In this document: positions 26,953 to 34,934 of the stretch, piece by piece
Numbering within the stretch: the first letter of the stretch is position 1
Layout of the letters: each line of letters begins with the position of its first letter
Origin: UMGS1975 sp959600905
GTDB taxonomy: Bacteria; Bacillota; Clostridia; Christensenellales; QAND01
Length of the DNA stretch: 64,000 nt
Direction of reading: 5' to 3'
NCBI GenBank assembly: GCA_959600905.1
Contig: CAUGNO010000001.1
Coordinates: 186,001 to 250,000, forward strand
Notes under the pieces: generated by a model
Told to the model about the DNA's origin: nothing
Database searches by the model: none
Seen by the model: only the letters and a program-made list of their open reading frames with translations
Made by a program: the position numbers and the translations under genes

Positions 26953-27428
26953 TCGATCCCACTCCTCTTTTGCATTGCTTTTGAAACCAGCTCATAGCCA
27001 AACCCTCTGGCCGCTAAAGCCCTCTGCGTTTTGGCAAGCCCTTGCCGATCTGTTCCGTTTTTCCGCATTAGTTTTTCGCACAGCACATCGCAGGCCTCCT
27101 GCTCCGCTTCGTCAGGATAGGCGGCTAGGCCCTCTTCAATCGTGTCCTTATCCACCCCCGCCTTATACAATGCGTGCTGTAAGGCGCGCTTCCCCATAGG
27201 CCGTATCGCTGTTTTACAACGTATCAGCTCTTTGGCAAAGGCTAGGTCATCGATATATCCATATCCCTTTAGTCGCTCTATCGTTTGCTCTATCTCATCT
27301 TCGCGATACTCTTTTTTTTGCAGGTAGCTCCGCATTTCGTATTCCGAGCGCATCCGAGTTCCCAAATACGTCAGCGCAGCATCCATGCAAAGCTTTTTCT
27401 TTTTTTGTTTTTTTACAGGCCGATCCAT
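26943..27428 (-). CDS. recX: Regulatory protein RecX
   Basis: A 161-residue, highly charged helical protein with the RecX repeats: LTYLGTRMRSEYEMRSYLQ, then LKGYGYIDDLAFAKELI and RALAARGFGYELVSKAM. RecX modulates RecA filaments. The ATG at 27428 has GAGG six bases upstream; an ATG four codons earlier has no ribosome site. It reads away from the spore-coat genes. Confidence 0.92.
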   Translation of the reverse strand: MDRPVKKQKKKKLCMDAALTYLGTRMRSEYEMRSYLQKKEYREDEIEQTIERLKGYGYIDDLAFAKELIRCKTAIRPMGKRALQHALYKAGVDKDTIEEGLAAYPDEAEQEACDVLCEKLMRKNGTDRQGLAKTQRALAARGFGYELVSKAMQKRSGIEWE

Positions 27429-27495
27429 CGTAATCCTCATTTGTTCGTTTGTTTACATCATAACGCATCTTGACAAAAAAACCAAGATTTCATAC

Positions 27496-27512
27496 CGCAT
27501 AGAATCTATGCG
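27496..27512. repeat. 17-base perfect palindrome upstream of the coat genes
   Basis: CGCATAGA-A-TCTATGCG, followed by TTTT on the + strand. It lies in the divergent gap between recX and the coat genes, 43 bases before the coat start. It could be an operator or a weak terminator/attenuator. Confidence 0.6.
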
Positions 27513-27554
27513 TTTTGTTGATACTAACCAAAAATCATTGAGGAGGTTTTAAAT

Positions 27555-27779
27555 ATGCCGCAGAACAGCAACCAACAATCCGATGGCCAGCAAGTCATCG
27601 CCAAAGATCTGAACAATGTCATGGATCTGATGAACCACGAAGCCGTGTCCTATCAAAAGACCAAAGTTTACAGCCAGCAGGTGCGTAGCGACGACGCCAA
27701 GCAGCTTTTGGACCGCGTATGCCAGCACCATAAGCAGAACTTTACCTGCTTAGATGAATTTATCGCCAGCCAGAAATAA
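27555..27779 (+). CDS. Spore-coat-associated small protein, CotF-partner type
   Basis: A 74-residue helical protein, Gln-rich at the N-terminus. The stretch VMDLMNHEAVSYQKTKVYSQ resembles the first helices of CotF and ferritin-like coat proteins, and the gene lies 12 bases upstream of a clear CotF-family gene. GGAGG precedes the ATG. It probably forms a two-gene coat operon expressed late in sporulation; I could not identify a sporulation sigma promoter with confidence. Confidence 0.7.
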   Translation: MPQNSNQQSDGQQVIAKDLNNVMDLMNHEAVSYQKTKVYSQQVRSDDAKQLLDRVCQHHKQNFTCLDEFIASQK

Positions 27780-27791
27780 AGGAGGAGCCCC

Positions 27792-28070
27792 ATGGAAAAA
27801 ACAACGTTAGATGATAAAGCCATGCTCAACGACCTACTCATTACCTGCAAACAGCGAATGAGCGCTTATTCTACCCTGATTGCCGAAACAACCTGCCCCA
27901 ACCTTCGCACCATGCTTCAAGATCTTTTTGTGGAAGCCGCAGAGGATCAATATGCCATCTTTGATTTTATGCATAAACAAGGATGGTATCCTGTCAAGCA
28001 GGCAAAGCAAGAGGATATCACACAGGCAAAAGAAAAGGCAGAACAGCTTAAAACAAGTCTGCAAAGCTAA
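27792..28070 (+). CDS. Spore coat protein, CotF family
   Basis: A 92-residue member of the CotF-like coat family. It opens with LDDKAMLNDLLITCKQRMSA, contains ETTCPNLRTMLQDLF, and ends with FMHKQGWYPVKQA, closely matching the family pattern L-x-D-x-L-x-S-x-K...RGWYxV. It is an assumed component of the spore coat. GGAGG lies before the ATG. Confidence 0.88.
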   Translation: MEKTTLDDKAMLNDLLITCKQRMSAYSTLIAETTCPNLRTMLQDLFVEAAEDQYAIFDFMHKQGWYPVKQAKQEDITQAKEKAEQLKTSLQS

Positions 28071-28098
28071 AAAAGCGGCCGTACCCGGCCGCTTTTTT
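28069..28098. terminator. Bidirectional terminator after cotF
   Basis: GCGGCC/GGCCGC stem flanked by A6 and T6 runs; it also overlaps the stop of the convergent 59-residue gene. Confidence 0.85.
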
Positions 28099-28276
28099 AT
28101 TCGTTGTCATATTTCATCAGGATATCCAGCGGCACAGGGCCGCCTTTTTCCATCATCTTTCCGCTGCCTAGGCATATATCACAAGTATGCTGGCACGCAG
28201 GGCAGATACATTTGCTTTCAATGCCCTGCTCTTTTTGCCCCATCAGCGTTCCGCATATCGGACAATTACAAATCAT
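28097..28276 (-). CDS. 59-residue zinc-ribbon-like protein
   Basis: A short gene beginning MICNCPICGTLMGQKEQG. Two Cys pairs are close together (CNCPIC, and CIC-PAC-x3-CDIC), giving seven or eight cysteines in the first 40 residues, as in small zinc ribbons. AGGAGG lies eight bases before the ATG, and the shared terminator follows at once. I know no function. Its position opposite the coat operon suggests, but does not prove, a sporulation link. Confidence 0.75.
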   Translation of the reverse strand: MICNCPICGTLMGQKEQGIESKCICPACQHTCDICLGSGKMMEKGGPVPLDILMKYDNE

Positions 28277-28329
28277 CTTTCCCGCCTCCTATGTAAATAG
28301 TATATCACAATCCATCCACTTTGGCCGAT

Positions 28330-28358
28330 TTGCCTGGCCACTCCATCGATGATATAAT
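28330..28358 (+). promoter_or_regulatory. Promoter of the peptidoglycan-binding protein gene
   Basis: TTGCCT, 17 bases, perfect TATAAT, followed by AGGAGG and the ATG. Confidence 0.7.
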
Positions 28359-28382
28359 GATGACATTATACAGGAGGTATTC

Positions 28383-29264
28383 ATGCGAAAGGTTCCCAAA
28401 ATCCTTTTATGTATCGTAGCGGCCCTGATGATTGTAGTGGGTTTTCTTTTGTTTCGCAGTTGTAACCAAGACAGCCAGCCCTCTGCTAGTCCGTCTGTGC
28501 CTTCCGTTTCAAACGCCTCTGCTGCCGCAGCCCCTTCTGCTTCCCCTGAAAACGATACGCCCGAGGCTTCTCCCTGGGTGGATGAAATGCCTATGATGGT
28601 CGGCGGGCGCGGCACCACGGTAGGCGCCGTACAGGATCGTTTGCGGGCATTGGGTTACTTTCGTTATAAAGCTTCGGGATATTTTGTCAGCATGACACAG
28701 CAGTCCATCTTGTCTTTCCAAAAAAAGAACAGTTTGACGCAAGATGGGCTTATAGGGGAAGAAACGCTCCAGGCGCTGTATTCTGCCGGCGTACAGCGCA
28801 ATGCCATCGTAGAGGTCAAAACGCCGGAAGAAAAGCCTTCTACCGTGCGGCCCCGGGAATATGGAGAAACCACCCCATGGTCGGAAATCAGCCCGATGAT
28901 TGCTGCCAATCAGCAGTTTCTCATCATAGATTTTTCCAGCCAGCTGTATTTCAATGCCGTGCGTGTCGGCGGCACCAATCATCTTGAATTCGAGCCTGCC
29001 AATGCAGAAGAAGGACAAAAGCTGCTAAAAATCTTTGGCGGGCAAACCAGCTATGAAAAGCGGGCCTGCATTGTGCAGGTAGGCGATCGTTATTTTGCCG
29101 CTTCCTTCTGCGGGATGCCGCATGGAACAGCTACGGTTGCGGACAATACGCTGGGCGGCCAATTTTGTTTATACTTTACCGGCAGCACGGCGGAAGGCCT
29201 GCCCATTGAAGATGCCGAACATAACGCAAATATCGTAAAGGCGAGTACACCCGCCCAAGAATAA
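28383..29264 (+). CDS. Membrane-anchored peptidoglycan-binding protein with His/Cys C-terminal domain
   Basis: A 293-residue exported protein with an N-terminal membrane segment (about 7-25), a Ser/Pro/Ala-rich linker and a PG_binding_1 domain (about 77-134, VGAVQDRLRALGYF...DGLIGEETLQALY). A 130-residue C-terminal domain (164-293) aligns without gaps to the C-terminus of the protein at 52150-53490. It shares GMPHG (H247), Cys262 and His280. Spacing of HG and Cys resembles L,D-transpeptidases, so wall cross-linking or hydrolysis is a possible inferred role. Confidence 0.8.
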   Translation: MRKVPKILLCIVAALMIVVGFLLFRSCNQDSQPSASPSVPSVSNASAAAAPSASPENDTPEASPWVDEMPMMVGGRGTTVGAVQDRLRALGYFRYKASGYFVSMTQQSILSFQKKNSLTQDGLIGEETLQALYSAGVQRNAIVEVKTPEEKPSTVRPREYGETTPWSEISPMIAANQQFLIIDFSSQLYFNAVRVGGTNHLEFEPANAEEGQKLLKIFGGQTSYEKRACIVQVGDRYFAASFCGMPHGTATVADNTLGGQFCLYFTGSTAEGLPIEDAEHNANIVKASTPAQE

Positions 29265-29275
29265 ATAAATAAACA

Positions 29276-29304
29276 AAAAAAGAGCTGCAGATCAGCTCTT
29301 TTTT
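29276..29304. terminator. Bidirectional terminator
   Basis: Stem aagagctg/cagctctt flanked by A and T runs between convergent genes. Confidence 0.85.
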
Positions 29305-29308
29305 CTAT

Positions 29309-30598
29309 TTACATCCACTTTTCCGCCGCCTTGGCAGCTTCAGCCATGACCTTTTCAATATCCAAAGTCTTGTATTCACCCGCTTGGTATAGCACTCGGC
29401 CATTGACCATATTCATCCAAACATCGCCCGCTTGCGCCGCATAGACAAGATTGTGCAGCGCATTGTGCATTGGCTGCATATGCGGCACCTTGGTATCCAC
29501 CAGGATAATATCGGCCTTATAGCCCTCTGCCAATATGCCGCCGCCGGTATGCAGCGCCTCTGCCCCTGCCCGGGTTGCAATGTGCACAGCTTGCTTTGCC
29601 GTCATGCTTGCTGCATCTTGCGTAATCCCCTTTTGCAGCAGCACCATTCGCTGCATTTCTTCCATCATATTCAGGTTGTTGTTGCTGGCAGCCCCATCCG
29701 TGCCAAGCGCCAGCTTTACACCGTCTTTTAACATTTGGGCCACCGGCGCAATGCCGCTTGCCAGTTTTAGGTTGGAATCCGGGCAGTGCAGCGCTGTTAC
29801 CCCGTATTCCTTCATAATTTCATGATCTGCTTGGCTGGTATACACGCAGTGCGCCGCATATACCTCATTTTCCAATACATCCAGAGATTCCAGCAGTGCT
29901 ATCGGCGTCTTTCCATGGCGCTGAATACACTCATCATGCTCAGAAGCTGTTTCGGAGATGTGGATATGCAACGGTATTCCCAGCGCCTTGGCCTTTTGTC
30001 CGCAAGCCCTTAAGAAAGGCGCGCTGCATGTATATTCCGCATGCGGAGACACTGTAACCGAAATGCGCCCGTCCGCTGCGCCCTGATAGGCCATAAGATC
30101 ATCATAGACGCTGAGCTTTTGCTCTATGGTGCTCTGATCCATCTCCTGGCAAACTGTGCAGCGCGTCAACACGCTTTTGATGCCCGTTTGCTCTACGGCA
30201 GAAATCTCCTGCTCGGTAAAAAAGTACATATCGTTATAGCAGGCCGTGCCGCCTCGAATCATTTCCGCGATGCCCAGCATGTTGCCCCAATAGGCTGCAT
30301 TTTCATCCAGCTCATCTTCCATCGGGAAAATGCGTTCTGTCAACCACCTATGAAGCGGCAAATCATCCGCCGCGCCGCGAAATAGTACCATGGCATTGTG
30401 CGCATGTGCGTTAACAAAGCCCGGCATGGCAATGCGTGCGCCACCGTCAATGACCTCATCACACGCCTGTACTCTAGGAGCGTGGCTGGCCGGCCCTGCA
30501 TACACGATGGTATCCCCTTTTATATGCAGTTCGGCATCCTTGATAACGTCCTCTTCTTCCCGCATGGGAAGCAGCCAAATGTTCTTTATGATCTTCAT
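29309..30598 (-). CDS. mtaD: Amidohydrolase, MTA/SAH deaminase type
   Basis: A 429-residue metal-dependent amidohydrolase similar to 5-methylthioadenosine/S-adenosylhomocysteine deaminase. Metal ligands are seen in GFVNAHAHNAMVLFRG, in LHIHISETASEHDEC, in the AAHCV strand and in LGTDGAASNNNLNMMEE. It would convert purine thioether nucleosides to inosine forms. The amidohydrolase family is broad, so guanine- or chlorohydrolase-like activity is an alternative. It overlaps galU by ATGA. Confidence 0.82.
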   Translation of the reverse strand: MKIIKNIWLLPMREEEDVIKDAELHIKGDTIVYAGPASHAPRVQACDEVIDGGARIAMPGFVNAHAHNAMVLFRGAADDLPLHRWLTERIFPMEDELDENAAYWGNMLGIAEMIRGGTACYNDMYFFTEQEISAVEQTGIKSVLTRCTVCQEMDQSTIEQKLSVYDDLMAYQGAADGRISVTVSPHAEYTCSAPFLRACGQKAKALGIPLHIHISETASEHDECIQRHGKTPIALLESLDVLENEVYAAHCVYTSQADHEIMKEYGVTALHCPDSNLKLASGIAPVAQMLKDGVKLALGTDGAASNNNLNMMEEMQRMVLLQKGITQDAASMTAKQAVHIATRAGAEALHTGGGILAEGYKADIILVDTKVPHMQPMHNALHNLVYAAQAGDVWMNMVNGRVLYQAGEYKTLDIEKVMAEAAKAAEKWM

Positions 30599-31473
30599 GC
30601 CTTCACTTTTTCCTTTAGAAATTCCATAAACGGTTCCTTCAGGTCATCACGCTGCAAGGCAAAGTCTACCGTTGCCTTCAAAAAGCCGATTTTAGAGCCA
30701 ATGTCATAACGCTTCCCTTCAAAATCCAAGGCGTACATATCCTCTGTCTGCATCAACTCTTTCAGCGCATCCGTCAGCTGAATCTCCCCGCCTGCGCCCG
30801 GTTTTGTGCGGGCCAGTACCTCAAAGATCCCCGGCGTAATGATGTATCTTCCGAAAATCGCGGTTCTGGAAGGTGCCTTATCTAACGGCGGCTTTTCTAC
30901 CAGACCGCACACCTTAGAGAGGCCGGGCATATCGCTTTTAAAATCCGGATCCGGCGCTACGATGCCGTAACTACTGACCAATTCTTCAGGCACTGTGGAT
31001 ACACCCAGCACCGATGCATGGTAGGTATCGTATACATCCATAAGCTGGCCGATGGCCGGCTGTTTGCACACCGCTACATCGTCGCCCAAGAGCACTGCAA
31101 ACGGCTCGTCATTGATAAAAGAATGGGCGCAGTATACCGCGTGGCCCAGGCCGCGCGGCTCTTTCTGGCGGATATACTGAATATTTACCATATCGGAGAT
31201 CTTCCGAAGGTTTTCCAAAACATCCAGCTTTCCTTTTTTTTCCAGCTCTCGTTCCAGTTCTGGTGAGTAGTCAAAATGATCCTCTATGGCGCGTTTGCTA
31301 CGCCCTGTAATGATCAAAATATCCTCAATACCAGCCTCCACAGCTTCCTCGATGATATACTGGATCGACGGCTTATCCACAATTGGCAGCATCTCTTTCG
31401 GCTGCGCCTTGGTCGCTGGCAGAAACCGAGTGCCCAGCCCTGCCGCCGGAATGATCGCCTTACGAATTTTCAT
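30595..31473 (-). CDS. galU: UTP--glucose-1-phosphate uridylyltransferase
   Basis: A 292-residue nucleotidyltransferase that makes UDP-glucose. The N-terminus KAIIPAAGLGTRFLPATKAQ, the catalytic PKEMLPIVDKPSIQYIIEEA and RYIITPGIFEVLARTKPG identify GalU. AGGAG lies in front of the ATG. Products feed cell-envelope polysaccharide or glycolipid synthesis. Confidence 0.96.
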   Translation of the reverse strand: MKIRKAIIPAAGLGTRFLPATKAQPKEMLPIVDKPSIQYIIEEAVEAGIEDILIITGRSKRAIEDHFDYSPELERELEKKGKLDVLENLRKISDMVNIQYIRQKEPRGLGHAVYCAHSFINDEPFAVLLGDDVAVCKQPAIGQLMDVYDTYHASVLGVSTVPEELVSSYGIVAPDPDFKSDMPGLSKVCGLVEKPPLDKAPSRTAIFGRYIITPGIFEVLARTKPGAGGEIQLTDALKELMQTEDMYALDFEGKRYDIGSKIGFLKATVDFALQRDDLKEPFMEFLKEKVKA

Positions 31474-31499
31474 CTGCTTGCTCCTCTCATCCTGAGATT

Positions 31500-31525
31500 A
31501 CAAAAGGGTGTTTCCACCCTTTTGT
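31500..31525 (-). terminator. Terminator of pyk
   Basis: Stem acaaaaggg/cccttttgt with a short loop between pyk and galU. Confidence 0.75.
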
Positions 31526-31552
31526 ACATGCTTTCCGCTTTTCTATTCAACT

Positions 31553-33292
31553 TTATGAACGTCTGAAAACACGGCCGCGGCTGATATCCAGAGAAACGGA
31601 ATCGCCGGTTTTCAACTGCTCCGTAATACCCAAAGCGCCAATGATGGCCGGTTTGCCCTGCTTGATGGCATATACGGCCGTATGGCTGCTAACATTGGAG
31701 TTTTCACATACAATGGCGCGCGCCATTTTCATATACGGCAAGTATCTGTCGTCCGTTTCTTTGACAACCAGAATATCGCGGGAGGACATTGACGCGCAAT
31801 CCTCCAAGGTTTTTGCCACGCACACATGCCCGCGTACCGTTCCGTTGCCAATGCCGCGGCCACGCACCAACACATCGCCGACCATAGAAACCTTCAGCAG
31901 GTTGGTGGTACCCGATACACCCAGCGGTACGCCGGCAGAAATCACCACAACATCCCCATCATGCACCAAGCCGGTCAATTTTGCCGTCTCTACAGACTGC
32001 TTGAGCATTTCATCCGTTGAAGTGCTTTGCGGCGCCACAATCGGCGTTACGCCCCAAGTCAGCGATAGCTTATTGTACACCGATTCGGAAGGGGTCGTAG
32101 CAATGATCCTGCATTCCGGACGGAACTTGGCAATCATTTTCGCCGTATAACCGCTGGAGGTGGATGTCACGATGGCCTTGGCGTTTACATCCCTTGCACA
32201 TTCGCAACAAGCATGGGATACAGCGTCCGTGATATTGTATTCTTCTTTTTCCATCGAAGAAGAAGGCAGAATGCGCGCATGGTTTTCCACATGCTGACAG
32301 ATGGAAGCCATCGTGCTCAGCGCTTCTACGGGATACTTCCCGGCTGCCGTTTCCCCGGACAGCATCACAGCATCGCAGCCATCGTACACCGAAGAGGCCA
32401 CGTCGTTAACCTCAGCCCTGGTGGGCCGCGGGTTGCGGATCATACTATCCAACATCTGCGTTGCGGTGATCACAGGGCGGCCGATGGATTTACACAGCTG
32501 GATAATCTCCTTTTGGAAAATCGGCACCTGCTGTAACGGTACCTCAACGCCCAAATCGCCACGCGCCACCATAACGGCATCCGATGCCTTTGCGATTTCC
32601 TCAATGTTCACAATGGCTTGGTGGCATTCGATCTTGCTGATGATCTGAATGCCTTCACCGCCATTTTCCTGTAATAGCTGGCGGATCTCCAGCACATCCT
32701 GTGCTTTGCGGATAAAAGAGGCAGCGATAAAATCGATCCCCTGCTGGATACCGAACAGAATATCATCAATATCCTTTTCCGTAATGGAGGGAAGCTTTAC
32801 ATCCACGCCGGGTACATTTACGCCCTTACGATTGCTAAGCTGTCCACCATTTTTTACTTTACAGACAATGTCCGTACCGTCCTTGACCTCCAGAACCTCC
32901 ATTGCGACCAAACCGTCGTCAATCAAAATCACCGTACCGGGCTGCACATCCTGCGGCAATCCTTCGTAAGTGATAGAAACGATTTCCTTGGTGCCCTCTA
33001 TATCCCGTGTTGTCAGCGTAAAGGTATCCCCCTCCGCCAGCTCCACAGGCGTTTGCTGGAAGGTTTTAATGCGGATCTCCGGTCCCTTTGTATCCAGCAT
33101 GATGCCAATTGGCATATTCATTTCCTTTCGAAGCGTCTGGATATCCTGAATCCTCTTTGCATGCTCTGCATGATCCCCATGGGAAAAATTCAGACGAAAT
33201 ACGTTTGCGCCGCCCTTTACCAGTTTTTTCAATACAGCAGGCGATTCACTGGCCGGGCCAATGGTACAAATGATCTTTGTTTTTTTTCTCAT
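31553..33292 (-). CDS. pyk: Pyruvate kinase with C-terminal PEP-utilizing domain
   Basis: A 579-residue enzyme, longer than the ~470 of E. coli type. The catalytic barrel has TKIICTIGPASESP, MLDTKGPEIR and MVARGDLGVEVP. A C-terminal extension from about residue 485 ends NSNVSSHTAVYAIKQGKPAI, a PEP-utilizer/swivelling domain as in Bacillus and Clostridium enzymes. It makes ATP and pyruvate in glycolysis. AGAGGTG lies before the ATG. Confidence 0.96.
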   Translation of the reverse strand: MRKKTKIICTIGPASESPAVLKKLVKGGANVFRLNFSHGDHAEHAKRIQDIQTLRKEMNMPIGIMLDTKGPEIRIKTFQQTPVELAEGDTFTLTTRDIEGTKEIVSITYEGLPQDVQPGTVILIDDGLVAMEVLEVKDGTDIVCKVKNGGQLSNRKGVNVPGVDVKLPSITEKDIDDILFGIQQGIDFIAASFIRKAQDVLEIRQLLQENGGEGIQIISKIECHQAIVNIEEIAKASDAVMVARGDLGVEVPLQQVPIFQKEIIQLCKSIGRPVITATQMLDSMIRNPRPTRAEVNDVASSVYDGCDAVMLSGETAAGKYPVEALSTMASICQHVENHARILPSSSMEKEEYNITDAVSHACCECARDVNAKAIVTSTSSGYTAKMIAKFRPECRIIATTPSESVYNKLSLTWGVTPIVAPQSTSTDEMLKQSVETAKLTGLVHDGDVVVISAGVPLGVSGTTNLLKVSMVGDVLVRGRGIGNGTVRGHVCVAKTLEDCASMSSRDILVVKETDDRYLPYMKMARAIVCENSNVSSHTAVYAIKQGKPAIIGALGITEQLKTGDSVSLDISRGRVFRRS

Positions 33293-33333
33293 GTATCTAT
33301 TACACCTCTTTGGTTTTATATCGAATCCTGTCC

Positions 33334-33362
33334 ATAATATACCATAAATTACATATTGTAAA
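33334..33362 (-). promoter_or_regulatory. Promoter of pyk
   Basis: TTTACA, 17 bases, TATTAT on the minus strand, 40 bases before the start codon. Confidence 0.55.
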
Positions 33363-33416
33363 AAGTTTCCTTTGCCTCTGTTTTAAATTTTTCCCAGATT
33401 TTACAAAGATTATTTC

Positions 33417-33445
33417 TTGCTATATGAAGAATTTTTCAGTATAGT
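33417..33445 (+). promoter_or_regulatory. Promoter of perR
   Basis: TTGCTA, 17 bases, TATAGT. The A/T-rich stretch just downstream (tagataataag) could hold an autoregulatory site, but no clean PerR palindrome is seen. Confidence 0.6.
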
Positions 33446-33486
33446 ATAGATAATAAGAACAATTCCTGATAGAAGAAGGTTTTACA

Positions 33487-33888
33487 TTGTCTACTACGCA
33501 TTATCGAAACTCAAAGCAGCGCAGCCGTGTTTTGGAGGCTGTGCAAAACAGCGGCACCCACCCTACGGCAGAATATATTTTTGATACGCTGCGCAAAGAA
33601 TATCCCAATATCAGTTTGGGCACGGTATACCGCAATCTGGATATTTTGTGCAAACTCGGCAAGCTGGCCAAGGTCGGCCGTATGGACGGCCCGGAGGCGT
33701 TTGACCGCAATCCACAGCCACACTATCATCTATGCTGCACACGATGCGGCGCCGTGGTAGATCTGCCCGTTCCCTACATGGAGCATGTAGACCAAACCGC
33801 CCGCAATATGGGATGCAAGGTAACGGCGCATCGGCTGATTTTAGACGGCTTGTGTCCGCAATGCGCAAAGATGGATTTGGATTCTTAA
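33487..33888 (+). CDS. perR: Fur-family peroxide-type regulator (PerR-like)
   Basis: A 133-residue Fur-family repressor. The winged helix holds YPNISLGTVYRNLDIL. Structural zinc is bound by CTRC (84-87) and CPQC (123-126). Regulatory-site residues H25, D73, H79, H81 and D92 have exactly the spacing of Bacillus PerR (H37, D85, H91, H93, D104), including Asp rather than Glu at the last position, the PerR hallmark. It starts with TTG after GAAGG. Fe/Mn-dependent peroxide sensing is therefore likely. Confidence 0.85.
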   Translation: MSTTHYRNSKQRSRVLEAVQNSGTHPTAEYIFDTLRKEYPNISLGTVYRNLDILCKLGKLAKVGRMDGPEAFDRNPQPHYHLCCTRCGAVVDLPVPYMEHVDQTARNMGCKVTAHRLILDGLCPQCAKMDLDS

Positions 33889-33910
33889 TTTTCCCACCTA
33901 CACATTCCAT

Positions 33911-33940
33911 AAAAAAGAGGAGCAATGCTCCTCTTTTTTT
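33911..33940. terminator. Bidirectional terminator after perR
   Basis: Stem agaggagca/tgctcctct flanked by A6 and T7 between convergent genes. Confidence 0.9.
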
Positions 33941-34916
33941 ATTTGCCTTCTCCCATCGGAGGATCTCGGTAATATGCCACGCGTTTATCGATGTCCGTAT
34001 AATCAATTTTTCCCGTTTCCATAAACGCCTTACAAACCTGCTCAGTCGGGATCCCAGCCCGTCCGCCGATTCTGGTACACTTGATGGCGGCTGCAGCGCT
34101 GGCATATTTACAAGCTTCCCGCACATTCATACCCTGAATCAGCCCCGCCAAAAAAGCCCCATGGAATACGTCCCCGGCACCCGTGGTATCCACAACCTCT
34201 ACTCGAAAAGCGGGTAGCCGGAAAAACCCGGTTTCGTCCAGCCCTACCAAACCGTTTTCCCCCAACGTCACAACCACAACGGCCCCGGGCCGGCACATGG
34301 TGCGCATCTGCCTTAAGTTTTTCTCCCAATCCTGGCTTTTCCCAAAGAGATGGCGGTACACAAATTCGCTGGCAATGAGATAGTCGCACTCCGCCAGCAT
34401 TTCCGGCATCCCCTCATCATAATAGCGGTCGGCATCGTATACCACCTTACCGCAGCCCTCATGGGTCACTTTTCCTACCTCGATGCTGTATGGCTTGGAA
34501 TCTGCCAAAAAAACATAGGAAGCGGATTGAATAAACGCCGACTGTGCCCGTATTTCCTCTGGTGTGTAATTCGGCACGGTAGATCGCTTCACCATAATGT
34601 TGCGCGTGCTATCCGATAAAACGGAAAGGCACACGCAAAATTGTGAATCCGTATCCTCCTCATGGCGCAGATAAGAAATGTCAATGCCGTGCCGCTCAAA
34701 TTCACGGCGAATCAGGCGGCCAAACATGCCGCCCGTGGTGCCTGCCATGCTGCATTCACAATCGCAGAGCAGCTTGGTTGCCACCAAACCGGTGGATACT
34801 TTGCCCCCGTATTGCCAAGAAGTCTGGTTGATGTCTATCGATTCGTTTGGCGCCAAACCATGGTCGATATTGATGAGCAAATCCATCACCGGAATGCCAT
34901 ATGCTATCACATCCAT
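33939..34916 (-). CDS. PfkB-family carbohydrate or nucleoside kinase
   Basis: A 325-residue ribokinase-fold kinase. The N-terminal MDVIAYGIPVMDLLI and a GGK substrate motif are followed by the catalytic VVDTTGAGDVFHGAFLAGL near residue 255. The substrate is not identifiable. Its position 18 bases downstream of a pyrimidine-nucleoside phosphorylase makes a ribose- or nucleoside-derived substrate plausible. Confidence 0.85.
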   Translation of the reverse strand: MDVIAYGIPVMDLLINIDHGLAPNESIDINQTSWQYGGKVSTGLVATKLLCDCECSMAGTTGGMFGRLIRREFERHGIDISYLRHEEDTDSQFCVCLSVLSDSTRNIMVKRSTVPNYTPEEIRAQSAFIQSASYVFLADSKPYSIEVGKVTHEGCGKVVYDADRYYDEGMPEMLAECDYLIASEFVYRHLFGKSQDWEKNLRQMRTMCRPGAVVVVTLGENGLVGLDETGFFRLPAFRVEVVDTTGAGDVFHGAFLAGLIQGMNVREACKYASAAAAIKCTRIGGRAGIPTEQVCKAFMETGKIDYTDIDKRVAYYRDPPMGEGK

Positions 34917-34934
34917 CTTTTGTATACCCCCTTA

